Assembly (NCBI GenBank): GCA_003427395.1
Contig: BFEA01000035.1
Span: 3,002,318 to 3,024,403, forward strand
DNA from: Chara braunii
Lineage: Eukaryota > Streptophyta > Charophyceae > Charales > Characeae
DNA: 22,086 nt
Direction: 5' to 3'
Shown: positions 1-8,470 of the stretch, in pieces
How positions within the stretch are numbered: position 1 is the stretch's first letter
How the letters are laid out: every line of letters begins with the position of its first letter
Program-made: the position numbers and the translations under genes
Notes under the pieces: generated by a model
The model's input: the letters and a program-made list of their open reading frames with translations, nothing else
Database searches by the model: none
Told to the model about the DNA's origin: nothing

Positions 1-130
1 AGAGGGAGGAGGAAGGAAGGATAACGAAGCCGAAGACAAACATAGCCGAGGGGGGGAAAAAAAAAAAAAAAAAAAAAGAGAGAGGGCGAGAAAGAAAAAA
101 AGTGGAGGAGGAAGAGAAGGGAGGTTGGCG
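1..130. repeat. Purine-rich low-complexity tract with A21 run
   Basis: Nearly every base is A or G on the plus strand, with an uninterrupted run of 21 A at 57-77 followed by GA repeats. It is simple-sequence DNA with no coding content. The A run could be a retroposed poly(A) tail, but no retrosequence boundary is visible next to it. Confidence 0.85.
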
Positions 131-175
131 AGGAAGAAGGTGCCGGCAGCCATAGCCGACCTAGAGGTTGATCGG

Positions 176-295
176 GCGTTGACCAGAGGGTTGACCGTAG
201 TGTTGACTGGGGTGTGACCGCCTTGACCAAGCGTTGACCAGAGGGTTGACCGTAGCGTTGATCGGGGTGTGACCGCCTTGACCAAGCGTTGACCG
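176..295. repeat. 55-bp tandem repeat rich in TTGAC
   Basis: Two full 55-bp units start at 176 and 231 and a partial third starts at 286. The units differ by only a few substitutions. Each unit contains several TTGAC pentamers (GTTGACC, CTTGACC), so the array holds about ten. TTGAC is the core of the plant W-box bound by WRKY factors. Whether that matters here is unknown, since no promoter is evident and the repeat may simply have multiplied the pentamer. Confidence 0.85.
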
Positions 296-933
296 AGGCA
301 TTAACCGGAGCTGTTGACCACGATTTTCACCAAGCTGGAGTTGGTAGAATCTCGCCGAGCCCTTAGCCTATCCCCTCGCCCTATGGATGTGCACTCACGC
401 TATGGTACTTGCTGAGTTTGAGTTTGTCTGTCTCTTCTTTGTGCATTGAGTCTCTTCTGTCCAGGTGGTAGGACTCCATGTATGAAGGATAGGGCCTCGT
501 TGACCAAACCCACACGGGCTGAGTAGGGCTAAAGACTGTGTCTGACGAGGCGACTGTCCCGGAGGACACGAACCCTCCCAAGGACCGATACCAACTGGCG
601 GGCTTCTCGGTGTGGCACGGTAGGCCCAAAATCTGAGTTGTGGGCTGCACGACTGGCCGTCTAAGTCTTGAGAGGATCTGCTGACTGCGTTGTCCTGTTT
701 GCGACGTTAAAGAATTTTGAGGAGTTACGAGGGATCTCCTTAAATGCCTCCTGGTCAGCAACAGATCCTGTAGTGACGGCTGTAGTATTAGATTCTAGGC
801 TAGAGACCATAGTTGACAGGGTTCCATATGGATCATGTGGTACATAGACTGAGTCAGTCTTAAGTTGAGTCAGTTAGGGGGAGTGTCTAAGTGGTGAGGA
901 GAGGGACCGTCACTTGGTTGTGCGTCTATCACC
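296..933. other. Non-coding stretch upstream of the gag-like pseudogene
   Basis: No convincing ORF lies here; the only longer reading frame is on the minus strand and has no recognisable protein features. A purine run at 876-882 directly followed by TGT resembles a polypurine tract/LTR junction. This may be part of the leader or LTR of the element whose gag fragment starts at 934. I could not find a matching second LTR or a primer-binding site, so boundaries are not assigned. Confidence 0.4.
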
Positions 934-1703
934 ATGGTTGACACGCGTAGTGGCCGGAGCACCTCCCCTTACACAGTAGAACAGGAGGTGAAAGTGGCCG
1001 CCACCTTGAAAGAGAGAAGAGAAAAGAAAGAGGCCAAGAAGAAGGCCCTGATGGAGGAACAGGCGGCGAAGTTGAGAAAGATTGAGGAGGAGATGGCCAG
1101 AGAGAACGAAAGATCCAAAAGAGAGGAAGAAGAGAAGCTCAGGGCGGTAGAAGAGGAGGAAGAGGTAGAAGAACAGCCACTGGAAAGGCGAAGGACAAGA
1201 GAGAGTGGAGAATCCAGTGGAACAAAGGAAAGACCAGATGGAGAAGAAGATTACGGAGTGGGTTGCTGGTTTGTCCCTAGGAGAAGAAGAGGAGGTCCTA
1301 ATGTATGTGCCCAGGGAAGAACAAGAGGCGGCCATGAGAGAGTGGGATGCAGAAGAAGACCCACTCAAGCGGCAGGCCATAGAAGATGAGAAGAGGACAT
1401 GGAGTGGAAGTTCCGATTGCCGAGGGAGAGGAAAAGAAGAATGGAGGCGGCAAACCAGGCGGCAAAAGAATTAGCGGAGAGCAGATGGCAACGCAGGTGG
1501 ACCTATTGGGGAAGATGGAGATCATGGCGAGAAACATAGAGCGCCTGGCACAGGTCCAGGAAGAGCAATATCTGTTTGGTAGAGGTCAGGACATTGCCTT
1601 ACGCTCTATACGGCTGGGGCTCCAGGACTTCGCCAGGGAATTGGCGACGCGCTCTATACGGCTGGGGCTCCAGGACTTCGCCAGGGAATTGGCGACGTTA
1701 TAG
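934..1703 (+). pseudogene. Retrotransposon gag-like fragment, frameshifted
   Basis: The ORF opens at ATG 934 with MVDTRSGRS; short MVxTRSG-type starts are common in plant Ty3/Gypsy gag polyproteins. An Ala/Glu/Lys/Arg-rich segment (residues about 20-75) predicted to be coiled coil follows. Protein-like sequence then switches frame at least three times. It leaves the first frame near 1240 and continues in the +1 frame (around ITEWVAGLSLGEEEE and DPLKRQAIEDEKR, to about 1395). It returns to the original frame until about 1475 (around EWKFRLPRERKRR), then moves to the third frame (DLLGKMEIMARNIERLAQ) and stops at TAG 1701-1703. No zinc knuckle, protease, reverse transcriptase or integrase motif follows. 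The fragment is a decayed 5' part of an element; the resemblance to Chara predicted proteins is from memory. Sequencing indels could explain one shift but hardly all three. Confidence 0.65.
1602..1697 (+). repeat. 48-bp in-frame tandem duplication inside the gag fragment
   Basis: Two copies of a 48-bp unit (1602-1649 and 1650-1697) are identical as far as I can read and encode the 16-residue unit RSIRLGLQDFARELAT twice. The perfect identity suggests a recent duplication or a polymerase/assembly slip in an already dead gene. Confidence 0.9.
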
Positions 1704-2796
1704 CCTACGAGAGAAGTAAGAAAGGTAAAGGTCCTGCCTTGGACTGAGTTATTCTCGGAGGACCTCGAATTTAGGCCGGTGGGAGTGAAACGGTTTTGAC
1801 CTTTTAGCAGTAGCGAATGCAGATCCCAGGGCTCGATCCCTAGTTCTCACCTTACCTGTGTACAGTATCTGTGTCGACCCCGAGTGTTTGAACCCGTGAC
1901 CTGTGTTTTGACAGTTGTTGTTGTCTGTCGTAGGTCTGTGTAGTGGTAGGGGTTCGATCTGTAGGTCTGTCGAGTAGGAGTCACAGCCACGTAGAGGTCG
2001 TAGCTGCAGGGATCCTGCTACAGTACCCGAAAGGTCAAGTCTACAGACTTCCGGAAGGTCCCGGAAGTGGCCTTTCGAAGTGGGCTCACGTTTAGGCAGA
2101 GGCAAGTGGGCAAGTGGTGGAGCCAACCTCAGTACGTTGGCAGTGCGACTGCAGTGAGTCTGCGGTGCAAACCCATGCAGTCAGCGGTACCGGTCCAGTC
2201 AGTCCCAGTCCAGTCCAGCAAGTACCATGAGGGACTGTGTGCACCATGGGCCGATGGAAAGAGGGCAGACCAGCGAGTTACAGAAGTATAGATCAAGAGG
2301 CAGCGCCCAGCCATTCATTCACTCCTGCGTAAGCCATGTGGAAGCACTGCCATAGCGACTTGTGCGAGGTGGTCTGCAGTGAGCCCGAGGACGAAGTGGG
2401 CTAGAAGGAAGTTAGCCATAGCGATAGAGTAGCAGCGGCCATAGCCGCCATAGCTGTAGGTGTGTGCGGGTGTGTGCGGGTGTGTGCGTGTGTACAGAGT
2501 GTTGCGTGTGGGATATCCAGGGTGGTCCTGTGTGCGAACAGCAGTGTCGAGTAAGTGACAAACAGAGAGTTGTACAGGCGATGTGGCACCATAGCCGTTT
2601 GAAGTGAAATTGTATCTGAACTGAGTTCTTGGTACTATATCTCTGAGTTCTGAGTGGGCGCTTGACGCCAGTTTGCTGTGCAACCTGTTTGCATACATGT
2701 GAAGTGTGAATGAAACCGAGTCTTATTGCATCAGTGTTGAGCTGCAGTATTCCTGCCATTTTTTGTTGGTTTCTGGTGCCAGGTCCCTTGTTCTCA
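1704..2796. other. Non-coding, retroelement-flanking DNA
   Basis: No supportable gene. The sequence is G/T-rich, with a short direct repeat of GGTGTGTGC units at about 2458-2492 and several CATAGCC/GCCATAG words around 2415-2455. Minus-strand reading frames here show no family features. It may be the untranslated or LTR portion of the element at 934-1703, but no terminal repeat pair could be matched by eye. Confidence 0.4.
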
Positions 2797-2893
2797 AACC
2801 AAGTCCGCACCCGAATTTAACTGTGTAATCTTCTATCGATAGGTCGAACCAAGTCCGCACCCGAATTAAACTGTGTAATCTTCTATCGATAGG
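2797..2893. repeat. 50-bp tandem duplication
   Basis: Two copies of a unit beginning AACCAAGTCCGCACCCG and ending TTCTATCGATAGG start at 2797 and 2847. They differ by a single T/A change in the middle and are separated by TCG. No coding content is seen. Confidence 0.9.
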
Positions 2894-3163
2894 GCTCCTC
2901 TAGAGTACTTCTGTGGTCAGCACCATTGTCTTGGCTCATATTCCAAGTCTTTGACCTTCTGTGGGGGTTGAAGATCCTCCATGGCTTGTAGCTCGCCTGT
3001 TTTTGAAGCCATGTGCTCTGTCTGGCACGGTCTAACAGGTCCACCCATGGCCGGGGTATATGCTCTTCGGTTGTGCCGATCGATTGTTAGCTAGGAGGTG
3101 GCACCCTTTGAGTTTCTCTCAGGCTTCATGTGTTGTTAGCCACAGTTTTTGTTCCAGGTAAGG

Positions 3164-3260
3164 AATTGGGCCATTTCTTGATTTTTGCACGTTATCCTTG
3201 TGCAACGGCCATGCGTATCTTCTCTGTATGGTTCCAGTTTTAACTGTTATCCCAGAGGAC
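3164..3260 (-). ncRNA. U6 snRNA pseudogene (copy A)
   Basis: Read on the minus strand from 3260, the sequence aligns along its whole length with spliceosomal U6 snRNA. It has a 5' segment beginning GTCC, the AAAACTGGAACCATACAGAGA region including an intact ACAGAGA box, GCATGGCC, a CAAGGATAACG segment matching the U6 internal stem-loop region, and GAAATGGCCCAATT near the 3' end. The invariant AGC triad reads CGC, and no T-run terminator follows the 3' end, so it is probably non-functional. TTTATA at 3278-3283 lies 18-23 bp upstream, slightly close for a Pol III U6 TATA box. A 61-codon minus-strand ORF over this locus is only a translation of the U6 sequence. Confidence 0.82.
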
Positions 3261-3290
3261 GGAGAGCCCCATCTCTCTATAAATGTGTGC

Positions 3291-3430
3291 GCATGATTTA
3301 GCAAGTAGCATCACAGATTTGCATGTGAGGGCTATCTTCATAGATTTGCATGATTTAGCAAGTAGCATCGCAGATTATAGCTGTAGTGACCCATTCGCGT
3401 GATTTGTTTAGTAGCGTCACAGATTTGTAC
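3291..3430. repeat. Three dispersed copies of a ~30-bp word
   Basis: The word GATTTAGCAAGTAGCATC followed by A/GCAGATTT occurs at about 3294-3320 and 3352-3376. A more diverged third copy (GATTTGTTTAGTAGCGTCAC) at about 3400-3426 forms the loop of the neighbouring inverted repeat. The copies lie immediately upstream, on the minus strand, of the U6 pseudogene. Confidence 0.7.
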
Positions 3431-3454
3431 GAATGGGTTCACTACAGCTATAAT
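3374..3454. repeat. 24-bp inverted repeat, small foldback element
   Basis: The left arm 3374-3397 is the reverse complement of the right arm 3430-3454 with a single unpaired base, enclosing a 32-nt loop (3398-3429). Reading outward the arms end ATTATAGCTGTAGTG. No target-site duplication is obvious. It could be a MITE-like foldback remnant or a hairpin small-RNA precursor; the sequence does not decide between them. Confidence 0.8.
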
Positions 3455-3617
3455 GACCTTACATTCTATCCAGGAAACAGAGTAGCAAAGAGGATTAAGA
3501 TTCAACGTGTAAATTTGATCGTCTTTGTCAAGGTGGTGCAGAATGACGATATTCTGCACCGATCCACAAATATGTCTAGATTCGGTCGCTTCATCTTACC
3601 CTCACCCCAGCCAATTC

Positions 3618-3666
3618 TCTCTCTCTGTCTCCCTCTCTCTCTCTTGCTTGCTTGCATGCGTGTGCG

Positions 3667-3755
<89 letters not shown>
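3618..3755. repeat. Compound microsatellite (CT)n-(CA)n-(GA)n
   Basis: An imperfect CT tract (about 3618-3644) is followed by an uninterrupted CA run at 3668-3716 and an AG run at 3719-3755. Long frames through this stretch (His-Thr and Arg-Glu repeats) are repeat artefacts. Confidence 0.97.
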
Positions 3756-3759
<4 letters not shown>

Positions 3760-3870
3760 CATCAAATGGTTGCTAGGAGATAGGATGTCATTGTGAAGTT
3801 GCGTGGGGTGTGTACTCATGTCGCCTGCCCATGTGCCCTGGCTCCCTTGATTTCACACACACACGCATGG

Positions 3871-4125
3871 ACACGTCTGGCACAGTCGTGCTTTTTTTGT
3901 GCAGTTGTATATAGTGAATGCGACAACACACACATTGCCTGCCATAGAGGTAGAACTTTATCGATATCTGATTTACACATCTGGGTGGAAGAGGGGCTGT
4001 GGTGGGGAAAATCCACAACATACACAACCTGCTGATGAATCGATAAAAGTCCGATGAAACTGTCTGCCACAGTCATGCCTTTTTCGTGTTGTGTATAGCA
4101 AACATTACAACACAGACAACACAGA
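3871..4125 (+). repeat. Hammerhead-bearing dispersed repeat, copy 1
   Basis: Two diverged direct copies lie about 187 bp apart. The segment at 3871-3935 (GTCTGGCACAGTCGTGC, then TTGTATATAGTGAATG) matches 4061-4125 (GTCTGCCACAGTCATGC, then TTGTGTATAGCAAACAT). Between them, GGGTGGAAGAGGGGCTGTGG at 3981-4000 is the version of a block found again at about 5381 and 6111. The second direct copy contains the complete hammerhead core listed separately. The first copy keeps only the 3' half of stem III, the cleavage-site context (CAGTC, after 3887) and the 3' flank. The unit boundaries are uncertain. Confidence 0.65.
4020..4096 (+). ncRNA. Hammerhead ribozyme (type I), complete catalytic core
   Basis: The core CTGATGA at 4032-4038 is followed by stem II (ATCG 4039-4042 pairing with CGAT 4052-4055, 9-nt loop). 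GAA follows at 4056-4058, then stem III (ACTG 4059-4062 pairing with CAGT 4070-4073, loop TCTGCCA) and C17 at 4074, so self-cleavage would fall between 4074 and 4075. All invariant core positions (C3 U4 G5 A6, G8 A9, G12 A13 A14, A15.1-U16.1, H17) are present. A distal stem I of 9 perfect pairs can form between 4020-4028 and 4088-4096. The three bases 4029-4031 and 4075-4087 between that stem and the core do not pair well, which may lower activity. Stems II and III are both closed, giving type I topology, as reported for Penelope-like elements and retrozyme-like repeats. No reverse transcriptase is nearby. Confidence 0.75.
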
Positions 4126-4272
4126 CACACTGAGGACATGTGTACAAAAAAATAGAAAGGAAAAGAAAGGTGCTGTGTTTGCCCGAAAAGAACACCTGGT
4201 CATTATAGTTGTATCTGTGGGAAGTTTCAATCTAGATGCAGCCGTAATGACCGTGTGTTCCATTTGGGTGGT

Positions 4273-4360
4273 AGTAGTAGTAGTAGCAGCAGCAGCAGCA
4301 GTAGTAGTGGTGGTACTATAGCAGTCATAATAGTAGTACAGTCATAATAGTAGTAATGGC
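4273..4360. repeat. Trinucleotide tract (GTA)n/(GCA)n
   Basis: GTA units pass into GCA and back to GTA/GTG, followed by two copies of a GCAGTCATAATAGTAGTA-like word. The reading frames through it encode poly-Val/poly-Ala and are artefacts. Confidence 0.9.
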
Positions 4361-4610
4361 AGTACTGTCGAGGCGGGAAGCGTTGCTTCTGTAGGGGCGG
4401 CAGCAATGAAGTGAAAACACAAAAGAACTTTATACGGGTGTTGGGTCCAGAGTCCAGATTTTCATTTATAAAGGCCGGTACTAGTACTGCTTTATTTTTC
4501 CAGAGGCCCGTACTGGTCACTTTTGGACTTCGTCAGACACGCGCACAACAGAGACTCACACCCACACCCACCTGCACCCACCGTTGGCTGACGAGCGGGT
4601 TTGCACCTGG

Positions 4611-5010
4611 CCTGGGTCACCCGACTGGGTGGGTGCTTGATGGGTGAGTGTTTGGTCTGGGTCACCCGACTGGGTGGGTGATAGATGGGTGAGTGTTTGG
4701 TCTGGGTCTACATAAGCCAGCCGGGGTTGGGCGTGGTTAGGTCTAGGTAAGCTAGCCTCGGTGGCTGACGAGTAGTGAGTGTTTGGTTTGGGTCTACATA
4801 AGCCAGCTTGGGTTGGGTGTGGGTGGATGTAGGTAAGCCAGCCTGGGTTGGGCGTGGGTGGATGTAGGTAAGCCAGCCTCGGTGGCTGACGAGCAGGTCA
4901 GCGCTTGGCCTGGGTCACTCGACTGGGTGGGTGATCAATGGGTGAGTGTTTGGCCTGGGTCGCCCAACTGGGTGGATGATCGATGGGTGAGCGTTTGGCC
5001 TGGGTCACCA
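4611..5010. repeat. 45-bp minisatellite with interspersed ~37-bp units
   Basis: Units of 45 bp starting CCTGGGTCACCCGACTGG run at 4611-4655 and 4656-4700, and again at 4909-4953 and 4954-4998, with a truncated unit from 4999. Between them lies a second family (about 37 bp, GGGTGGATGTAGGTAAGCC plus CAGCCTGGGTTGGGCG) in two to three copies, with CTCGGTGGCTGACGAG repeated at the edges. The 45-bp period is a multiple of three, so a plus-strand frame at 4858-5160 stays open and repeats a 15-residue SVWPGSPxWVDDRWV unit. There is no evidence that it is translated. Confidence 0.9.
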
Positions 5011-5170
5011 GACCCACAAAACCCAAGACAACCCACAAAGACAACCCCGCCTCCCCCCCAGGGTTGTCACCCGGGGATCCCCGGGGCCCAAGCAGGGGTT
5101 GGGGGTTTCAGCCCCGGACCCCCACCGCGGGCATCCTTGACCGCCGCCTTCGCCAAATGACCCCTGCCCC
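5011..5170. other. GC-rich unique stretch
   Basis: A C-rich then G-rich segment with self-complementary runs (CCGGGGATCCCCGG, centred at about 5078). It sits between the minisatellite and the A block of the hammerhead-family repeat. No gene assigned. Confidence 0.4.
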
Positions 5171-5460
5171 TTCTAGATTAGCTTGTTCTAACGGTGAGTA
5201 CTTAGCATTCTGCTATGTCGTCATATATCTCTCGCCTGGCCTTTGCATGAAAGAGGAGCTGTTGCCCAAAGAAACCCCAGCTAAACACAGTTCTAAATCG
5301 TTCTATTATGATTCATGTTGTTTGTTGAAGAGGTGAAATTTTTTAGTTGTTGGACTGGCCCATCTTGAATCTACTCGTCTGGGTGGAATAGGGGCTGTTG
5401 TGGTGGAAATTTAAAACACACACACACACATATACGTAACTGATGCAACCCAAACACTAA
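5171..5460 (+). repeat. Hammerhead-family repeat, copy 2 (blocks A and B contiguous)
   Basis: Block A (5171-5249, starting TTCTAGATTAGCTTGTTC and containing a consensus-like GGTGAGT) recurs at 5477-5555 with one difference seen. Block B (5250 to about 5430, GAGGAGCTGTTGCCC through GGGTGGAATAGGGGCTGTTG) recurs at 5979-6160. The end of block B corresponds to the 5' flank of the hammerhead core at 4032. Here that flank is followed by a CA run and then by CTGATGC at 5440-5446, a core remnant that has lost A9 and everything after it. Blocks A and B may be parts of one transposable element, but its ends are not defined. Confidence 0.75.
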
Positions 5461-5555
5461 CTGACCTCATGTGCCATTCTAGATTAGCTTGTTCTAACGG
5501 TGAGTACTTAGCATTCTGCTATGTCGTCATATATCTCTCCCCTGGCCTTTGCATG

Positions 5556-5978
5556 TCATACTCCATCCTACCCTTCACATATTTCTCCTGCCCTTTGCAC
5601 TCCACTTGCCCCTACCCCACACTCCGATAGAGCTCCACCTCCTACCCCTTTTCCTCCACCCTCCCCTTATGTGCTACTAGTAAGTAACATCCGAATGAGC
5701 ATCGTTAAGAGAACAAAAAGCATAAGCTGAAGATCTGAAATGAAATGAACAGGAGTATGAAGACGAATGACAGACACAAAGACCAAGTATAAGCTGGAGA
5801 TCTGAAGCCAAATGAACAGGAGTATGAAGATCTGCAGTGAAATGCACAGGAGCATACCTTCCCCTTTGCTCTGCCTCCTGTTATAACGTGTAAGTCGGCC
5901 GTTAAGGCACAGGGGGATGTGGGCAGCTGCCGGTAAACCACCATCAACGTGGGCAGCCTTGTACTTGCAAGGCATAGT
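5556..5978. other. Block present in copy 3 but absent from copy 2
   Basis: The segment is C/T-rich at its left side and contains the triple repeat at 5722-5856. At the junctions it begins GTCATA (if the G of GCATG is included) and ends GGCATAG, so it can be read as a GT...AG interval. Either it inserted into copy 3 or it was lost from copy 2. No coding potential recognised. Confidence 0.6.
5722..5856. repeat. Triple imperfect repeat, 42-65 bp spacing
   Basis: The word AAGCTGAAGATCTGAAATG, continuing to AACAGGAGTATGAAGA, occurs at 5724-5763 and 5789-5829, with a shorter third copy (GATCTGCAGTGAAATGCACAGGAGCATA) at about 5828-5856. It lies inside the block that distinguishes copy 3 from copy 2. 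Confidence 0.8.
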
Positions 5979-6160
5979 AAAAGAGGAGCTGTTGCCCCGA
6001 AGAAACCCCAGCTAAACACAGTTCTAAATGGTTCTATTATGATTCATGTTGCTTGGTAAAGAGGTGAAATTCTTTAATTGTTGAGCTGGCTCAACTCGAT
6101 TCTACTCGTCTGCGTGGAATAGGGGCTGTTGTGGTGCAAATTTTAAAACACACACACGTT

Positions 6161-7500
6161 GGGTATAACAAACATAAAAACAGAAGTGTGCCAACATGGT
6201 GCACTGTGTGCTGCGCCCATGCACCTTGTGCGCGTGGTGCATGCCCATCATGCATGCTGTGCACCGCAAGGCACACGACACTGGTGCGCTGCAGGTATGC
6301 TTTCCAATATACATATCCAGATTTGACCGCACGCCATTCTAATTAGACGAGTAACTGAAGGTGTTAAAGCATCAGTACACCCATACATTGGCCACAGGCA
6401 CCTTTCGGAGGCCAGTGACGCGACGCCAGTCGGTGATAAAATTTATCAGCGGTGCGCCGGCCCCGAAAGTTACGGAGGGCGAAGACATTGGGGGTGAGTT
6501 TCTTTCTGCAAGGCTGGGACCGTGTGCTGGCGATTTAAGCACAATTCTGAGTATTCGGGTACTATTTTAGGATGTGAAATAACCCTATCCTGCTCTGCCC
6601 TAGGTCTGTGAAATTGTTTTATCGCATGTTTTTAGTAACTATTTACTGATTTGCTTTGGGAGACATGGTTCCAGCCCTTACCCATGACTCAATGTCTTAT
6701 GAAAAGACTCCAATGGCATGCCTGATCTCGCAGGGGCCCTATACCAATACTGTGTGGGTCAGATAGAAAAAGTGGTAACTTGCCAGGCTCATAGTCTCAC
6801 TAATGTCAGACATTGCGGAAGGAACTGTCGACCGTGATCCAGAGAGGAAAGCCCAAATGGTGCATCGCATCTGCTTCGCATAGGATTTTCTACTGGCAGT
6901 CTCCAGTGGATGATCAGAGCAGTGAAAATGAGATCTGACTCGGGAATCTTTTCCTCGGGATAGACTCCAATTGACACTGAGTAATGGACACAACCGTATT
7001 ACGCATGTGTCAGGCTGCAGCTTGTCAAACGTGACGAGCAGAAATAATTTTGGAGAGTTTGCTTGAGCAAACGAATGGAGCTTGTTATTTTTAGCGCTGA
7101 TAGCAGGGAAATTGGGCGCAGGCATAGCCAGATGGTTCTGGCAATATACAATACCGTTTCTGATTCCACTTGGTGGTGTGTGATCAGGGAAGCTGGACAC
7201 CCAGGTGGACACGGTAATTTTTCCGTTATATCGTGTGTATGATCAGTTTACGCTTCCAACGAATCTCCCAATTGAGTGTTCCTGCCTTCAGTTAAGTGTG
7301 AGCGTGTGAGAAATGAAAGCGGATCAAGTCTAGCAAATTCATAGCACTGTACTTTCGAGACAGAAAAGCTGTTCAGTTAACTGTTGCTGTTCGTCTTCGG
7401 TTCAGGTGAAGGTGAGAATTTGATGACACACACCATACACATGCTGCCAACGCACACAGAGCATATCCCACACATGCAGACTAGATCTTCGCATGCATGC
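6161..7500. other. Non-coding, mostly unique DNA
   Basis: About 6190-6290 is rich in self-complementary GTGCAC/CATGC words (CATGGTGCACTGTG, GTGCATGCCCATCATGCATG). A 157-codon minus-strand frame at 6739-7212 is the longest here. Its translation has no motif I recognise and unremarkable composition, so I do not call it a gene. Nothing else supportable was seen. Confidence 0.4.
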
Positions 7501-7527
7501 TGGGAAGAAGGGAGCATGGATGGCCAT

Positions 7528-8130
7528 TGCAAGATGCATTACACACATCTTACAGAAACTGTAGCGTGTAAAGGGAGATTTGGGGGGTCGCCAACGCTTT
7601 ACACATGCATTGGGGGAGGGAAGGGGAGCACCACTGAGGTGTGGTAGCATTGCCAGGGGTTTTGTGATATGTCTTTTGAGTACACTGAGGGGAGTAGGAG
7701 CTCTAATGTAAACCACAGTTCTTCTCATGAATGACAGGAGGGAGGGGGAGAGTTCATGGCGGTCGCAAGATACTTCAGAGACACATTGCAGTGTCGATGG
7801 TGGTCGCAATATGCTTCAGAGGAAGGACTGGTGGGGGTTGGAGGATGATTTGCACAAATGTACAGAGGCACTGGGAGTACCAAAGGGAATCAGAAGAGGC
7901 TTTACAGTCATTTTGAAGATAGGACGGAGTGTTGATGGGTTTGAAAGATGCTTTACGTCCACACCCAGAGGGGGAGAGAAGTAGTGCTGACAGAAGTCAT
8001 AAGATGCTTTCGACGGACATTTGCAGGGGAGGATGAGAGTTCATCAGGGCCACAAGGTGCTTCGCACACACCGGGGGGGGCGAGGGGGAGGGAGTGAAGT
8101 GTCATTGGATCACATGATGCTCGAGTGTAC
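7528..8130. repeat. Degenerate satellite, ~41-60-bp units
   Basis: Poorly conserved units share a core close to GGTCGCAAGATGCTT, followed by an ACA-rich segment, CATTG and a G-rich run (GGGGGAGGG), often with GAGAGTTCAT. Recognisable AAGATGCTT-like cores start at about 7531, 7592, 7767, 7808, 7894, 7945, 8001, 8054 and 8114; adjacent spacings of 41-61 bp predominate. The unit length drifts and identity is low, so the array is old. Confidence 0.6.
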
Positions 8131-8396
8131 ATTGGACAGGAAAAGGAAATGTGGATGGGGTTCTCTCTCAAGATGGAGATGAAACTCACCTTATGCACAA
8201 AGTGTAATCCTATTCTAAGTGCCATTCCTTCATTCCCTTCCCCTTGTCCAAACTTGCCTGTGTTGTTCATATGCCATCGTTCATTGAATCTCGGAGCTTT
8301 ATTTGTGCCCTGGATGTTTCCTGCGGGAGAAGCTGCAATGGCTCTACCGGTTGCATGTAGTTTCTGTTCTGGGTCTATGTTTGTCTATCTGTGTGC

Positions 8397-8398
<2 letters not shown>
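8131..8398. other. Unannotated stretch before the TG tract
   Basis: No gene recognised. A plus-strand frame from 8125 runs through the TG microsatellite and the N and is a repeat artefact. Confidence 0.4.

Positions 8399-8470
<72 letters not shown>

Larger units (their letters stand above)
5477..6160 (+). repeat. Hammerhead-family repeat, copy 3 (blocks A and B split by 423 bp)
   Basis: Block A at 5477-5555 and block B at 5979-6160 are in the same order and orientation as in copy 2, but 5556-5978 lies between them. In block B the hammerhead is missing. The left flank (AAAACACACACAC, ending about 6157) joins directly to GTTGGGTATAACAAACAT, which matches the right flank of the ribozyme at 4088-4105. 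The whole catalytic segment between the two stem I arms is therefore absent. Confidence 0.75.

Noticed and set aside
1820-1960. tRNA-like words (CCAGGGCTCGATCCCT; GTAGTGGTAGGGGTTCGATC)
   Set aside because: A-box-like and B-box-like words are only about 12 nt apart and no acceptor or anticodon stem can be drawn.
6739-7212. 157-codon minus-strand ORF
   Set aside because: Composition is not repetitive, but no motif, start context or neighbouring exon supports it; left as unassigned.
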